DNA from: JAVBKU01 sp031553875
GTDB taxonomy: Bacteria; Bacteroidota; Bacteroidia; Bacteroidales; Rikenellaceae
Direction of reading: 5' to 3'
Assembly: GCA_031553875.1 (NCBI GenBank)
Contig: JAVBKU010000005.1
Span: 53,340-117,339 of the forward strand
DNA: 64,000 nt
Shown here: positions 8,176-16,825 of the stretch, piece after piece
Numbering within the stretch: the first letter of the stretch is position 1
Layout: each line of letters opens with the position of its first letter
The notes under the pieces: generated by a model
Told to the model about the DNA's origin: nothing
What the model saw: the letters and a program-made list of their open reading frames with translations, nothing else
The model's database searches: none
Program-made: the position numbers and the translations under genes

Positions 8176-8359
8176 GCATCGTAAAGCGATGCTTGTGCTG
8201 GACAGCAAAACAATCGCCGCTTCGGGCTTCTGCCGGGAATAGGTCTCGTGAGAGAGATCACCCTCTGTTATCGTGTAACGAGGGAAGCTCCCGGAAGAGA
8301 CCCCGGCAGAAGACGCGGCTAGACTTTTTGCCTACTTTTAGGGCGATGCTAAAAGTAGG
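8176..8359 (+). repeat. Dispersed palindromic repeat, module A, copy 2
   Basis: Hairpin GCATCG/CGATGC (8176-8192), then the module A core at 8217-8318, nearly identical to copies 1 and 3, then hairpin CCTACTTTTAG/CTAAAAGTAGG (8331-8341 with 8349-8359, loop GGCGATG). The hairpin stem differs from copy 1 by a paired change, G-C to A-T. No module B follows, so A can occur alone. Confidence 0.85.
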
Positions 8360-8447
8360 TCGCCGAAGGCGAAATAGAAACAATAAGCAAAGTCGCTATT
8401 AATTCCCAATACTTCACGACCCCACCCAGAGCACTTACTAAAACTCA

Positions 8448-10052
8448 TCATTTCTTCCTCGGACGCCTACTAACCCTCATCACCGCGAAGCAGAGCAGCG
8501 ACAATCCCGCCACATACCACGACAATCCCGCTATATAGTCACCGTTGCGGGTGTAGAAGGTCAGCTTCGCAGACAGTGGCAACTCGCCGGAGACAATTCC
8601 CCGCTCATCCCAGCCCAGCTTTGCGACCACATCCCCGCGCGGGTTTATCAGCGCCGAAATACCGGTGTTGGCGCTGCGGGCGATGCTCCTGCGGGTCTCT
8701 ATAGCGCGGAGCCTCGAATATGAAAAGTGCTGGCGGTAGCCGGGCGTGTCGCCCCACCATCCGTCGTTGGTTATCACGAACATGATCTCCGCCCCCTTAT
8801 TCACAAATCCCGAGAAATACTCCCCGTAGATGGATTCATAGCATATGGCAGCGGCAGACACTATCCCAGAGGTCGATGTGAATACTCTGTGCCCCATGTC
8901 TACACCCAGTTGCCCTGTTATCCCCCCCAGCGACACGGTGAGGAAATCGAGGTTTTTCATCACGCCGTAAAACGGCATCTTCTCTACCCCAGCCACGAGT
9001 ATCGACTTGTGGTGCACCCTCACTTTGTCCGTCGAATCTATGTATAGGGCGCTGTTGTAGACGTCGTACCATATACGCGCATCACCCATCCTGCGGGCCG
9101 TTGGCGTAGCGTCCATAGCCGACGAATAGCGGCGCATGGTGGTAGCCCCGGTAATGTACGTCGCCCCGGGGTAAAAGCCCCGTATCATACCCTGGAACTC
9201 CTGTATGGATTGCGAATAAGAAAAATCCTCCTCCCATATCTGGTCGTCGATAGCGGTCTCTGGGGCTATGATAAATTTCGCGTCGGGCGGCGACTGTACA
9301 GCCAGCGAGAGCATCACGGCGTTCTGCTCGTCCTGTCCGATAACGAATTTCTCTGCATAGGGATCGATATTGGGCTGGATGACCGACACCACCACCCCAC
9401 GCACCGGCTCCTTATACATTGTATATATCGTGATCGACACCGCCACTGGCAACAATACGGCCACTCCCGCAGCCAGTCTGCGCGACGCCTTCTTGGGGGC
9501 GAGCATCAGTTCGAACAGCAGTATATTACTCAGCAATACCCACAGCGAGCCCCCGTAGGCTCCCGTGTACTCATACCACTGCGCGGCCCAGGTGTCGTTA
9601 GCGAACCCGTTGCCGAACATCAGCCACGGGAACGACAACTCGCCTATCATGAACAGATGTTCGAGGGCTATCCACGCCGACGTCAGCACCACATAGGCCA
9701 CCACCTTCGGCCCGCGCCGCACGGTGTAGTCGTAGAGCATAAAGGCTACCGTCTGCAACGTCGTGCCTATGATTATCGCAGCCACGAGGCCTATCGTCGC
9801 GGCATTGGCTATCCACCACACCGTCAGCGCATTCCACAGAGCGAACGTACCCACCACCCACCACAACAACCGCGGGCGGCGGCGCTTGCCCTGTTTCTTA
9901 GAGCCTTTATACCCCTCTCCCCTCGCCTGGCATATATATTGGATTACCATCAGTGGCACGAGGGCGAAAAGGAGCGTGACTCCCGACCCTCCCAACCATG
10001 GAAATGAGAGCAATGCGACGCTCGCAAGGGCAAGGGCGAACCTATTTTTCAT
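8448..10052 (-). CDS. lnt: Apolipoprotein N-acyltransferase
   Basis: Lnt adds the third acyl chain to the N-terminal cysteine of lipoproteins in the inner membrane. At 534 residues it has several N-terminal membrane helices, a periplasmic nitrilase-fold domain from about residue 220 to 495, and a last helix. The catalytic triad is visible: E265 in APETA, K349 in HHKSILV and C404 in AICYES. A TATCTTTG promoter box lies at 10117-10124 on the minus strand. Many lipoproteins in this window would be substrates. Confidence 0.93.
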   Translation of the reverse strand: MKNRFALALASVALLSFPWLGGSGVTLLFALVPLMVIQYICQARGEGYKGSKKQGKRRRPRLLWWVVGTFALWNALTVWWIANAATIGLVAAIIIGTTLQTVAFMLYDYTVRRGPKVVAYVVLTSAWIALEHLFMIGELSFPWLMFGNGFANDTWAAQWYEYTGAYGGSLWVLLSNILLFELMLAPKKASRRLAAGVAVLLPVAVSITIYTMYKEPVRGVVVSVIQPNIDPYAEKFVIGQDEQNAVMLSLAVQSPPDAKFIIAPETAIDDQIWEEDFSYSQSIQEFQGMIRGFYPGATYITGATTMRRYSSAMDATPTARRMGDARIWYDVYNSALYIDSTDKVRVHHKSILVAGVEKMPFYGVMKNLDFLTVSLGGITGQLGVDMGHRVFTSTSGIVSAAAICYESIYGEYFSGFVNKGAEIMFVITNDGWWGDTPGYRQHFSYSRLRAIETRRSIARSANTGISALINPRGDVVAKLGWDERGIVSGELPLSAKLTFYTRNGDYIAGLSWYVAGLSLLCFAVMRVSRRPRKK

Positions 10053-10116
10053 ATCTTCAACGCTTTATTTTAGAAACCGATTGAAATTTATTCATCAAAT
10101 TTCAAAGAGTTCCTTA

Positions 10117-10143
10117 CAAAGATACTTTAATTTATTAAATTTG
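10117..10143. promoter_or_regulatory. Back-to-back promoters for lnt and the LysE-type gene
   Basis: On the minus strand TATCTTTG (10117-10124) faces lnt; on the plus strand TAAATTTG (10136-10143) faces the gene at 10220. Both fully match TAnnTTTG. The intergenic sequence is AT-rich, as expected for a divergent promoter. Confidence 0.6.
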
Positions 10144-10219
10144 TCGCTCCTATCCGGGTGCCCGCATGGGCAGAGGCAGCCCCGACACTGGATATATTAA
10201 TTGTTTTTAAGCGCGCAGT

Positions 10220-10873
10220 ATGTGGTTTGAAATGTTCACAAAGGGGATCCTCATCGGCCTCATATCGTCCATCCCCCTGGGACCGGCCGGTGTGTTATGC
10301 ATACAGCGCACCCTGAGCAAGAACCGCGCCTCGGGCTTCGTTTCGGGCCTGGGAGCTTCGTCGGCCGACCTGCTTTTCGCCGCGGTAGCCCTCTTCTCGC
10401 TCGCCTTCGTGATGGGTTTCATCGAGCATCACCTCAATATAATCAAGGTCATCGGCGGTATCTGCGTGGTGGCCGTGGGGGTGTCGATATTCATGAAGAA
10501 TCCCGTGGTACAGATACGGCGCAACCGCGCGGGACAGGACAGCTACTGGAGTGATTTCCTCTCCGTGTTCTTCGTCACGCTGGCCAATCCCGCCTTCATA
10601 CTCATATACGTGGCCCTGTTCGCCGCATTCGGCATCAGCACCAGCGACACCAGTATGGCCGACGCGCTGACCATGATCCTGGGCGTTTTCTCCGGGGCTA
10701 CGGGTTGGTGGTTCCTGCTGAGCTTCGTGATAAACATCTTCCGCCATAAGTTCCGTCCGCGTCACCTGCTGTGGATCAACCGCATAGCTGGTGTGGTGAT
10801 AGTGGTGCTGGGCGCAGCCGCCATCCTCACGATATTCATAAATACTCCTGTCGGCAATGTCATCCCGGGATAA
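10220..10873 (+). CDS. LysE-family exporter
   Basis: A 217-residue inner-membrane protein with six predicted helices, matching the LysE/RhtB family of amino-acid exporters. The N-terminal GLISSIPLGPAGVLCIQRTL is the family signature with the PGP-like turn, and a central basic loop (QIRRNRAGQ, about residue 95) separates the two halves. The substrate cannot be predicted. The last 17 bases overlap the start of cmk, so the two are translationally linked. Confidence 0.88.
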   Translation: MWFEMFTKGILIGLISSIPLGPAGVLCIQRTLSKNRASGFVSGLGASSADLLFAAVALFSLAFVMGFIEHHLNIIKVIGGICVVAVGVSIFMKNPVVQIRRNRAGQDSYWSDFLSVFFVTLANPAFILIYVALFAAFGISTSDTSMADALTMILGVFSGATGWWFLLSFVINIFRHKFRPRHLLWINRIAGVVIVVLGAAAILTIFINTPVGNVIPG

Positions 10874-11561
10874 ACGCATCATCATCGCCATCGACGGTTT
10901 CTCATCCAGTGGCAAGAGCACCTTCGCCCGCGAGATCGCCGCGCGCATGGGTTACGTGTTCATCGACACGGGAGCCATGTACCGCGCTGTCACGCTATAC
11001 GCACTGCGCCACGGGGCAATCTCACCATCCGGAGAGGTCGACGCCGCGGCCGTGGAGCGCCTTCTGCCCGAGGTGAACATATCTTTCCGCTTCAATCCCT
11101 CGCGCGGGGCGAGCGACATATACATTGGCGGTGAAAATGTCGAGGAAGAGATTCGTTCCATAACGGTGAGCAACAGCGTGAGCAGCATCAGCAGCATAGG
11201 CGCGGTACGCGCGAAGCTGGTGCAGATACAACAGGAAATGGGCAAGGAGCGCGGCATTGTGATGGACGGGCGCGACATAGGCACGGTGGTATTCCCCGAT
11301 GCCGAGCTGAAGATATTCCTCACCGCAGACCCGGCAGTGCGTGCCATGCGTCGCCACGCCGAACTTGAGGCCAAGGGCCAGCACCATACCCTCGAAGAGA
11401 TCGAGCGCAACATACGCGAGCGCGACCATGCCGACCAGAACCGCGAGATCAGCCCCTTACGCAAAGCCCCCGACGCCCTGACTCTCGATAATAGCCACAT
11501 GACCCAGCATGAGCAGATGGATTGGGTGATGGATAAGATAGAGAAGGCGCTGGACAGGTAA
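10857..11561 (+). CDS. cmk: Cytidylate kinase
   Basis: A 234-residue kinase that phosphorylates CMP and dCMP with ATP. The P-loop is GFSSSGKST at 14-22, followed by the family motif IDTGAMYRA; the DGRDIGTVVFPDA segment and the LID arginine region near 185-200 are typical. The ATG lies inside the end of the upstream exporter gene. A strong terminator follows at 11601. Confidence 0.95.
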   Translation: MSSRDKRIIIAIDGFSSSGKSTFAREIAARMGYVFIDTGAMYRAVTLYALRHGAISPSGEVDAAAVERLLPEVNISFRFNPSRGASDIYIGGENVEEEIRSITVSNSVSSISSIGAVRAKLVQIQQEMGKERGIVMDGRDIGTVVFPDAELKIFLTADPAVRAMRRHAELEAKGQHHTLEEIERNIRERDHADQNREISPLRKAPDALTLDNSHMTQHEQMDWVMDKIEKALDR

Positions 11562-11600
11562 ATTAACGTACTTGGAGGTATTTGAATACATTATCATATA

Positions 11601-11637
11601 AGCGGCCGACGTAAATACGTCGGCCGCTCTGTTTTTC
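11601..11637 (+). terminator. Intrinsic terminator after cmk
   Basis: AGCGGCCGACGT/ACGTCGGCCGCT (11601-11628) with a short AA loop, followed by CTGTTTTT. Confidence 0.88.
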
Positions 11638-11663
11638 GGGTTGCGTAAGGTTGATCTGGTTTT

Positions 11664-11891
11664 TAAAGCGCCATGGGCGCTTGCCCTCCGCCAATTGGGG
11701 ATATTCACGCCCGGACAGGGGTCGAGGGAATCCGTTAAAAAACGACGCTGTGTCTAACGACTGTTAGCGGGGACGTAGGGCTCGCTAAAAAGGAGGAGTT
11801 CGACGTTTTAGGATGTACGAAGACCCCCTGTCAGTGAATATCCGCAGGCGGCGTGTTTTGGTTACACCTTTTGCACGCGTAAAAGGTGTAA
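11664..11891 (-). repeat. Dispersed palindromic repeat, module B, copy 2
   Basis: Read on the minus strand it has the B order: hairpin TTACACCTTTT/AAAAGGTGTAA (11862-11891), the core at 11700-11842 bounded by GATATTCAC/GTGAATATC, flank CAATTGGCGGAGG, then tail hairpin AAGCGCC-CAT-GGCGCTT (11666-11682) followed by TAAAAA. The tail and upstream hairpins have sequences unlike copy 1 but still pair fully. It faces copy 3. Confidence 0.85.
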
Positions 11892-11921
11892 AAGAAATAT
11901 CTTTTAGGAGTAAAGACTTTC

Positions 11922-12226
11922 GTACCTTTTGCTTGTCCAAAAGGTACCCAAAAGACACCCCGCCGATGAATATTTCCTGACTCACGGCTCCTCCATCCTA
12001 AAACGCAGAACTCCTCCTTTTAGGCAAACGTTGCTTCGCAAGTTTGCCTAACGTTCGTCGGACAATCCGCGTTTTCATACGGAGTCCCTCGCCGTTCGTC
12101 CGGGCGTAAATGTTCGATTTCATCAGTCGTTTATCGCGACTCGGCATACCCCGCAAGCGGCCTCTGCCCTCGCTGCTCAAAACGTTCAGATGCGGGGAGT
12201 GCAGGTGCTCTATGAGCACCTTAAAG
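11922..12226 (+). repeat. Dispersed palindromic repeat, module B, copy 3 (divergent)
   Basis: Hairpin GTACCTTTT/AAAAGGTAC (11922-11948); a diverged core with CATCCTAAAACGCA and AACTCCTCC as in copy 1; inner hairpin TAGGCAAAC/GTTTGCCTA in place of copy 1's TAGCGGGA/TCCCGCTA; tail hairpin GGTGCTC-TAT-GAGCACC (12204-12220) and TTAAAG. It is the most diverged copy, yet each stem is still paired. It runs opposite to copy 2, 30 bases away. Confidence 0.8.
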
Positions 12227-12244
12227 ACTTGTCACACTAAACCA

Positions 12245-12273
12245 GTTTGGGCCGCGATTTTCGCGGCCCAAAC
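12245..12273 (-). terminator. Terminator-like hairpin after efp
   Basis: GTTTGGGCCGCGA (12245-12257) pairs perfectly with TCGCGGCCCAAAC (12261-12273) around TTT. On the minus strand TGGTTTAGTG follows, a poor T-run; position 22 bases after the efp stop supports the role. Confidence 0.65.
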
Positions 12274-12295
12274 CTTTTCAATCCTACGCAGGTTA

Positions 12296-12862
12296 TTACT
12301 TTATCCTCTCGTAATACTCCCTCGTGCGGGTGTCGACGCGGATCTTCTCGCCCGTATTGATAAACAGGGGCACACGGATGGTGGCGCCTGTTTCCACTGT
12401 GGCGGGCTTGAGCGAGTTGGTCGAGGCGGTGTCGCCCTTAATGCCCGGCTCGGTGTATGTGATCTCCATATCGATGATCGGGGGAAGTTCGGCCGAAAGC
12501 ACCATCTCCTTTTCGGTGTGGAACATCGCTTCTACAACCTGTCCTTCTTTCATCAGGTCGGAGTTCTCGATCAGTTCACGCGGTATCTGTATTTGTTCGA
12601 AAGTCTCGGTGTGCATGAAGTTGCAACCCATATCGTCCTCGTAGAGGTACTGGTAGGGACGGCGTTCCACGCGCACGGGAGTGATGGCCACACCTGCGGT
12701 GAAAGTATTTTCTATGGTACGTCCGTTTTCGAGGTTCTTGAGCTTGGTGCGCACGAAGGCCGGGCCTTTACCTGGTTTAACGTGCTGAAATTCAACTACG
12801 ATACATGTCTTGCCATTGAAGTCAAGGCACATGCCGTTTTTAAGGTCTGCTGTCGTTGCCAT
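12296..12862 (-). CDS. efp: Elongation factor P
   Basis: A 188-residue EF-P, which binds between the P and E sites and helps ribosomes make peptide bonds at proline runs. It has the three-domain length and the KPGKGPAF loop; the residue at the tip is K32, the position that carries lysine-type modification in other bacteria. No modification enzyme (EpmA or EarP type) is seen nearby. A TATCTTTG box is at 12898-12905 on the minus strand. Confidence 0.96.
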   Translation of the reverse strand: MATTADLKNGMCLDFNGKTCIVVEFQHVKPGKGPAFVRTKLKNLENGRTIENTFTAGVAITPVRVERRPYQYLYEDDMGCNFMHTETFEQIQIPRELIENSDLMKEGQVVEAMFHTEKEMVLSAELPPIIDMEITYTEPGIKGDTASTNSLKPATVETGATIRVPLFINTGEKIRVDTRTREYYERIK

Positions 12863-12897
12863 TGTTTATGTCGTATTTATTTAAGTTTCGAGAGGGA

Positions 12898-12905
12898 CAA
12901 AGATA
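12898..12905 (-). promoter_or_regulatory. Bacteroidota -7 box for efp
   Basis: The minus strand reads TATCTTTG, a full TAnnTTTG match, 36 bases before the efp ATG. Confidence 0.65.
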
Positions 12906-12954
12906 GTCTTTTCTTCCCAAATATAAAAATCACGGCCTCGGGGCACGGCAGGCA

Positions 12955-14922
12955 CTATCGCCCTGCAACGCTGTCCTGCGCGCTACGCACCAGAAAATCG
13001 GCCTTGTCGACCCTATGGGTATACTGTTGTATCATGGCCTTCATCTCCCGGAGCACCGAATCGGCCTGAGGAGGCATCTGCGGGGAGAGGTCGTGGCGCA
13101 GCATGGTGTCGGCGCGATCGAACACGCCGGCAGCCCTCTGTCCATCGAACATCACCACCAGCGAGTCGGTTATACCCTGGTAGATACCTCCGGCGTTGTA
13201 ACTCACCGACAGCGGCCGGCGCTCCGGTTCATTGAACACGTCGCGCCCGAAAGCGAAATAAGGCTTGTCATTCCCGGTCAGACCCAGAAGCGTAGGCATC
13301 AGGTCGGTCTGTTGTGCCACGCCGGTATGCAGTCCCCGCAGCGTGCCGTCGGGGGTGTACATAAAGCATAGTATTTCTTGTCTCCCCACGGAATTACGGG
13401 TCCTGGCGGCGTAAATTTCAGACGACACATGGTCGGCTACGAAGACGAATATCGTATTCCTAAACCATTCGCTCCCTCGGGCTTTCTCGAAGAACCCCCG
13501 CAGGGCCGCATCGGTATAGGCTATCCCCCGCTGCACCTTGGTCTTACCCTCGGGCAGCACGCCCATGTATTTATCAGGCACCACAAAGGGATGGTGCGAC
13601 GAAAGGGTGAATACCGAGGAGAAGAACGGCTGTGGCACCCCGCCTAATGTCTCGGCCATAAACCCCAGGAAAGGCTCGTCCCATATACCCCAGAAGCCGT
13701 CGGCATCCCCACGGCCGTGGACTTTTTCGTAATCCTCACGGCTGTAAAGTTCCTTTATACCCGCCTTGTTGGCATAGGCCCCGAAGCCCATCGAGCCCCT
13801 CTCCGAGCCGCAGAAGAACGATGTGGCGTAACCCTTTTCGTAAAGTATTTCGGGCAGGGCCTTCATCGGGGCGAGGGACTGGGGCAACAATATGAACGGT
13901 GTCTGGAACGACGGCATCGACGAGAATATCGACGGCAGGGCGTCTATCGACTTGTGCCCGTTGGCGAACGCCGAGGCGAAGGTGTAGCCCTCCCTCATCA
14001 GCGAATCGAGGAAAGGCGTGTAGCCCTTGCCGTCGGGGTAGATGTCGGGATTGAGGAAGGCCGAATGCTCGCGACTGAAACTCTCCAGCACGAAGACCAC
14101 GATATTCCTGTCACCCAGATTATGCAACGGCTTCCCGGAAGGGAAATGTTCCGGCGAGAAAATAGCGTCGGCCTCCTCTTTCGAGAAATATGTCAGCACG
14201 GGTATACCGCCCTGCCGCCCCATGGTGCGTATTATGCAGAACGGATTGCTAAGGATCAGGTTGGCCTGCGAGGTGGATGTGGTGTAGAGCATGGCGTTGC
14301 TGAGGGTTATCGGGCGCACCGAGCGGCTCAGTCCTCCCCTTATGCCGGCGACTATAGACAGCCCCGCGAAGCACAACATCGCGGCCGACACCCCTAAGAA
14401 CGCCCATATATTCCGCACCTCCGTCCTGCGATAGCCTATCCTCCGCCATCCCCACACCAGCAGGGCCACGATACCCGCCCAGCACAGCACCTGCCACCAG
14501 TTCTCGGCGGCGAACTTACTCATGAGCAGCAGCGAATTGTCGTTGTCGGCGAAAAATATCTCCATGGCCGAGAACCTCTTGCGCGTATAGTGGAAATAAA
14601 CACTGTCGGACATATTCACCGCCAGCGCCACAGCGTTGGTCACTATATATATCCAGAACAGCCCCTTCTGATACCACCCCCTCTCCCTGAGCTTCCACGG
14701 CAGCAGCGACAGTACTATAAAAAGTGCGTTCACATAGAGTATCGACACCGTGTCAAACACGAGGCTGCCCTTAAAAAGCGGCCATATCTCCCCAGAGGCA
14801 ATAGTATCGATACCGTCGGCGTTGTTGATATAGAATATGACCCTCGCCACAAAAAAGGCCGCGTACAGCATAGCCGTACGCAGCAGTAGTGTGGTGAAGT
14901 CGTTACGCAACCAGCGCATCAT
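12955..14922 (-). CDS. LTA-synthase-like membrane sulfatase-fold protein
   Basis: A 655-residue protein of the LTA synthase/sulfatase superfamily. The first 250 residues hold about five membrane helices; the rest is an alkaline-phosphatase-fold domain. Visible active-site marks are the first metal-binding segment NIVVFVLESFSREHS, the nucleophile region ANGHKSIDALPSIF, and VFVADHVS near the end. In Gram-positives such enzymes polymerise glycerol phosphate; in Bacteroidota they more likely transfer phospho-groups to envelope sugars or lipids, which is inference. The start (ATG at 14922 or 14919) overlaps the cysE stop as ATGA. Confidence 0.87.
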   Translation of the reverse strand: MMRWLRNDFTTLLLRTAMLYAAFFVARVIFYINNADGIDTIASGEIWPLFKGSLVFDTVSILYVNALFIVLSLLPWKLRERGWYQKGLFWIYIVTNAVALAVNMSDSVYFHYTRKRFSAMEIFFADNDNSLLLMSKFAAENWWQVLCWAGIVALLVWGWRRIGYRRTEVRNIWAFLGVSAAMLCFAGLSIVAGIRGGLSRSVRPITLSNAMLYTTSTSQANLILSNPFCIIRTMGRQGGIPVLTYFSKEEADAIFSPEHFPSGKPLHNLGDRNIVVFVLESFSREHSAFLNPDIYPDGKGYTPFLDSLMREGYTFASAFANGHKSIDALPSIFSSMPSFQTPFILLPQSLAPMKALPEILYEKGYATSFFCGSERGSMGFGAYANKAGIKELYSREDYEKVHGRGDADGFWGIWDEPFLGFMAETLGGVPQPFFSSVFTLSSHHPFVVPDKYMGVLPEGKTKVQRGIAYTDAALRGFFEKARGSEWFRNTIFVFVADHVSSEIYAARTRNSVGRQEILCFMYTPDGTLRGLHTGVAQQTDLMPTLLGLTGNDKPYFAFGRDVFNEPERRPLSVSYNAGGIYQGITDSLVVMFDGQRAAGVFDRADTMLRHDLSPQMPPQADSVLREMKAMIQQYTHRVDKADFLVRSAQDSVAGR

Positions 14923-15737
14923 TTTTTCTTCTTGTCTTTTATCACTATTTCGGGCTTGTGGTACACCACCGAATAGGGCGGTACGCTCTCCGTGAGCCAT
15001 ACGTTACCCCCTATAACGGTGTCGTGGCCGATGACCGTGTCGCCGCCCAGGATAGTAGATCCGGCGTAGATTATCACGTTGTCCTCGATGGTCGGATGGC
15101 GTCTCATGCCCGAGAGTTTTTTGTCGACGAACGTGGCCCCAAGGGTCACCCCCTGGTATACCTTGACCTTGCGGCCTATGACCGTGGTCTCGCCGATAAC
15201 TATACCCGTACCATGGTCGATGTAGAAGTCGGGGCCTATGGTCGCCCCCGGGTGGATATCGATACCCGTCTGGCTGTGGGCGTATTCGGAGATCACCCTC
15301 GGCAGAATGGGTATTCCCAGGCGGTACATCACGTTGGCAAGGCGGTATATCATCACGGCGTAAAAGCCGGGGTAGCAGAGTATTATCTCTTCCTTGCAGT
15401 ACGACGCGGGGTCGGAGCAATTGTACGTCTCGGCGTCCTGTATCAGGCGTGTATATATTAACGGAATTTCGCTGAAAAACTTGTCCTTGATACCCTCGAA
15501 ATCGCAGTTGCCCTGCTCGCACAGGGGCGTGATTATCCTCACGAATTCATTCTGGAGCCACTCCCATTCGGCTGTGATCTCCGTTTCCGAAAGGTCGTGC
15601 TTATCGCGGAGCAGGAACAGAAGGTTGGTCAGGCGGTCTATCATCCTGCGGGCGGCGGTCTGCGACGGCACCTCCCTGTAAAAGGCCCTGTTCATCTTGA
15701 AGAGCCTCGACGGAAAATTCTTTATCGTATCGCTCAT
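14919..15737 (-). CDS. cysE: Serine O-acetyltransferase
   Basis: It makes O-acetylserine from serine and acetyl-CoA for cysteine synthesis. The 272 residues include a helical N-terminal half and a left-handed beta-helix of hexapeptide repeats, with the motifs DIHPGATIGPDFYIDHGTG and VYQGVTLGA that hold the catalytic histidine. The ATG at 15737 is preferred to a GTG seven codons upstream. The longer N-terminal part resembles the EpsC-like form of the enzyme. The stop overlaps the start of the downstream gene, so they are one operon. Confidence 0.92.
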   Translation of the reverse strand: MSDTIKNFPSRLFKMNRAFYREVPSQTAARRMIDRLTNLLFLLRDKHDLSETEITAEWEWLQNEFVRIITPLCEQGNCDFEGIKDKFFSEIPLIYTRLIQDAETYNCSDPASYCKEEIILCYPGFYAVMIYRLANVMYRLGIPILPRVISEYAHSQTGIDIHPGATIGPDFYIDHGTGIVIGETTVIGRKVKVYQGVTLGATFVDKKLSGMRRHPTIEDNVIIYAGSTILGGDTVIGHDTVIGGNVWLTESVPPYSVVYHKPEIVIKDKKKK

Positions 15738-15827
15738 ATCCGGCGTGATTGGGGGCACGGCCCGCCCTCAGGGGACCGTGCACTAAATTGATTGTGTAAA
15801 TGTACTGATTTTGCGACAATAATTGTA

Positions 15828-15835
15828 TACATTTG
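15828..15835 (+). promoter_or_regulatory. Bacteroidota -7 box for the lipoprotein esterase
   Basis: TACATTTG, a full TAnnTTTG match, 37 bases before the ATG at 15873. A TTTTG sits upstream at 15809 but the 14-base spacing is short. Confidence 0.5.
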
Positions 15836-15872
15836 TTTGTTAGTAATTAAAATATCGCCTAATACGGACTTT

Positions 15873-16790
15873 ATGAAATCCAAACTTCTCTCTTTCGCAA
15901 CCTTATTAACAGGATTGCTTATACTGTGTTCATGCTCAAAGGCAGAAGCAGGACCTCCCGACGAAGGCTACGACATCTTCTTGCTTATTGGCCAGTCGAA
16001 TATGGCAGGGCGCGGCACGATGCTCCCCGCCGACTACGCCTCCGACATCGCGGGCGTATGGCTGTTGGGCGACGGTGAAGTTCCCGTGCCCGCACGCAAT
16101 CCACTCAACAAATACTCTTCAGTGCGTAAGAAGCTGGCCGACCAGCAGATAAACCCGGGCTACTCCTTCTCTCAAAAGATCGCGACCGTTACGGGCCGGA
16201 AGGTGCTTCTGGTGGTCAATGCCCGCGGAGGCACGCTCATGAGCGAGTGGTCGCCGGGAGCGCTTTCGACTACTATTCCGGACTCGGAAAAAAACGCCAG
16301 GAAGACCATCCCCAACAACTTCTACTACAAGGCAAACACCGACCCCGACGGCAATATATACCTCTATGACGAGGCCGTGCGCCGTTGTAAGGAGGCCATG
16401 AAATACGGCACGCTCAAGGCCATCCTCTGGCATCAGGGCGAGTCTGACTCGGGCCGCTCGGCGGCTTACCAGACAGAGGTGGCCACTCTGGCCGCCAACC
16501 TGCGCCGCGACCTTGGCGTCACGGCCGCAAATGTGCCGTTCGTAGCGGGGCAGATATGCCAGTGGCGCTCGGGCCACTCCACTTTCAACAATATGATAAT
16601 CGGCATCTCGGGCTTCGTCACAAACTCCGATTGTATATCATCTACTATTCCCGTAGGCATGACCAACGGCGGCATGCAAATCGACGCCACCGACCCCCAC
16701 TTCAACCGCGACGCCCAGCTCCTTCTCGGCAAGCGCTACGCCAACAAGGTGCTGAAGATGGTCTACGGCATAACCGACAATAACGAGTAG
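15873..16790 (+). CDS. SGNH-type carbohydrate acetylesterase lipoprotein (SASA/DUF303)
   Basis: A 305-residue lipoprotein esterase. The ATG at 15873 gives a lipoprotein signal sequence with lipobox around LCSC; the upstream in-frame extension lacks it. The SASA domain starts with the block I motif IFLLIGQSNMAGRG (catalytic Ser in GQSN), the middle has ILWHQGESDSG, and the end has DPHFN with the likely catalytic Asp and His. The family removes acetyl groups from sialic acid or plant sugars; the substrate here is unknown. It ends with a strong terminator. Confidence 0.88.
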   Translation: MKSKLLSFATLLTGLLILCSCSKAEAGPPDEGYDIFLLIGQSNMAGRGTMLPADYASDIAGVWLLGDGEVPVPARNPLNKYSSVRKKLADQQINPGYSFSQKIATVTGRKVLLVVNARGGTLMSEWSPGALSTTIPDSEKNARKTIPNNFYYKANTDPDGNIYLYDEAVRRCKEAMKYGTLKAILWHQGESDSGRSAAYQTEVATLAANLRRDLGVTAANVPFVAGQICQWRSGHSTFNNMIIGISGFVTNSDCISSTIPVGMTNGGMQIDATDPHFNRDAQLLLGKRYANKVLKMVYGITDNNE

Positions 16791-16825
16791 CGGACACTCC
16801 GCTCCCTCGTACAATGCTCACAATC

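Noticed and set aside
8193..8402. A 69-codon frame in module A copy 2
   Set aside because: Same repeat sequence; the frame comes from the module, and no ribosome-binding site or conservation between copies is seen.
12110..13069. A long plus-strand frame opposite efp
   Set aside because: It is the mirror of efp and part of the repeat; high GC at third codon positions opens long antisense frames here.
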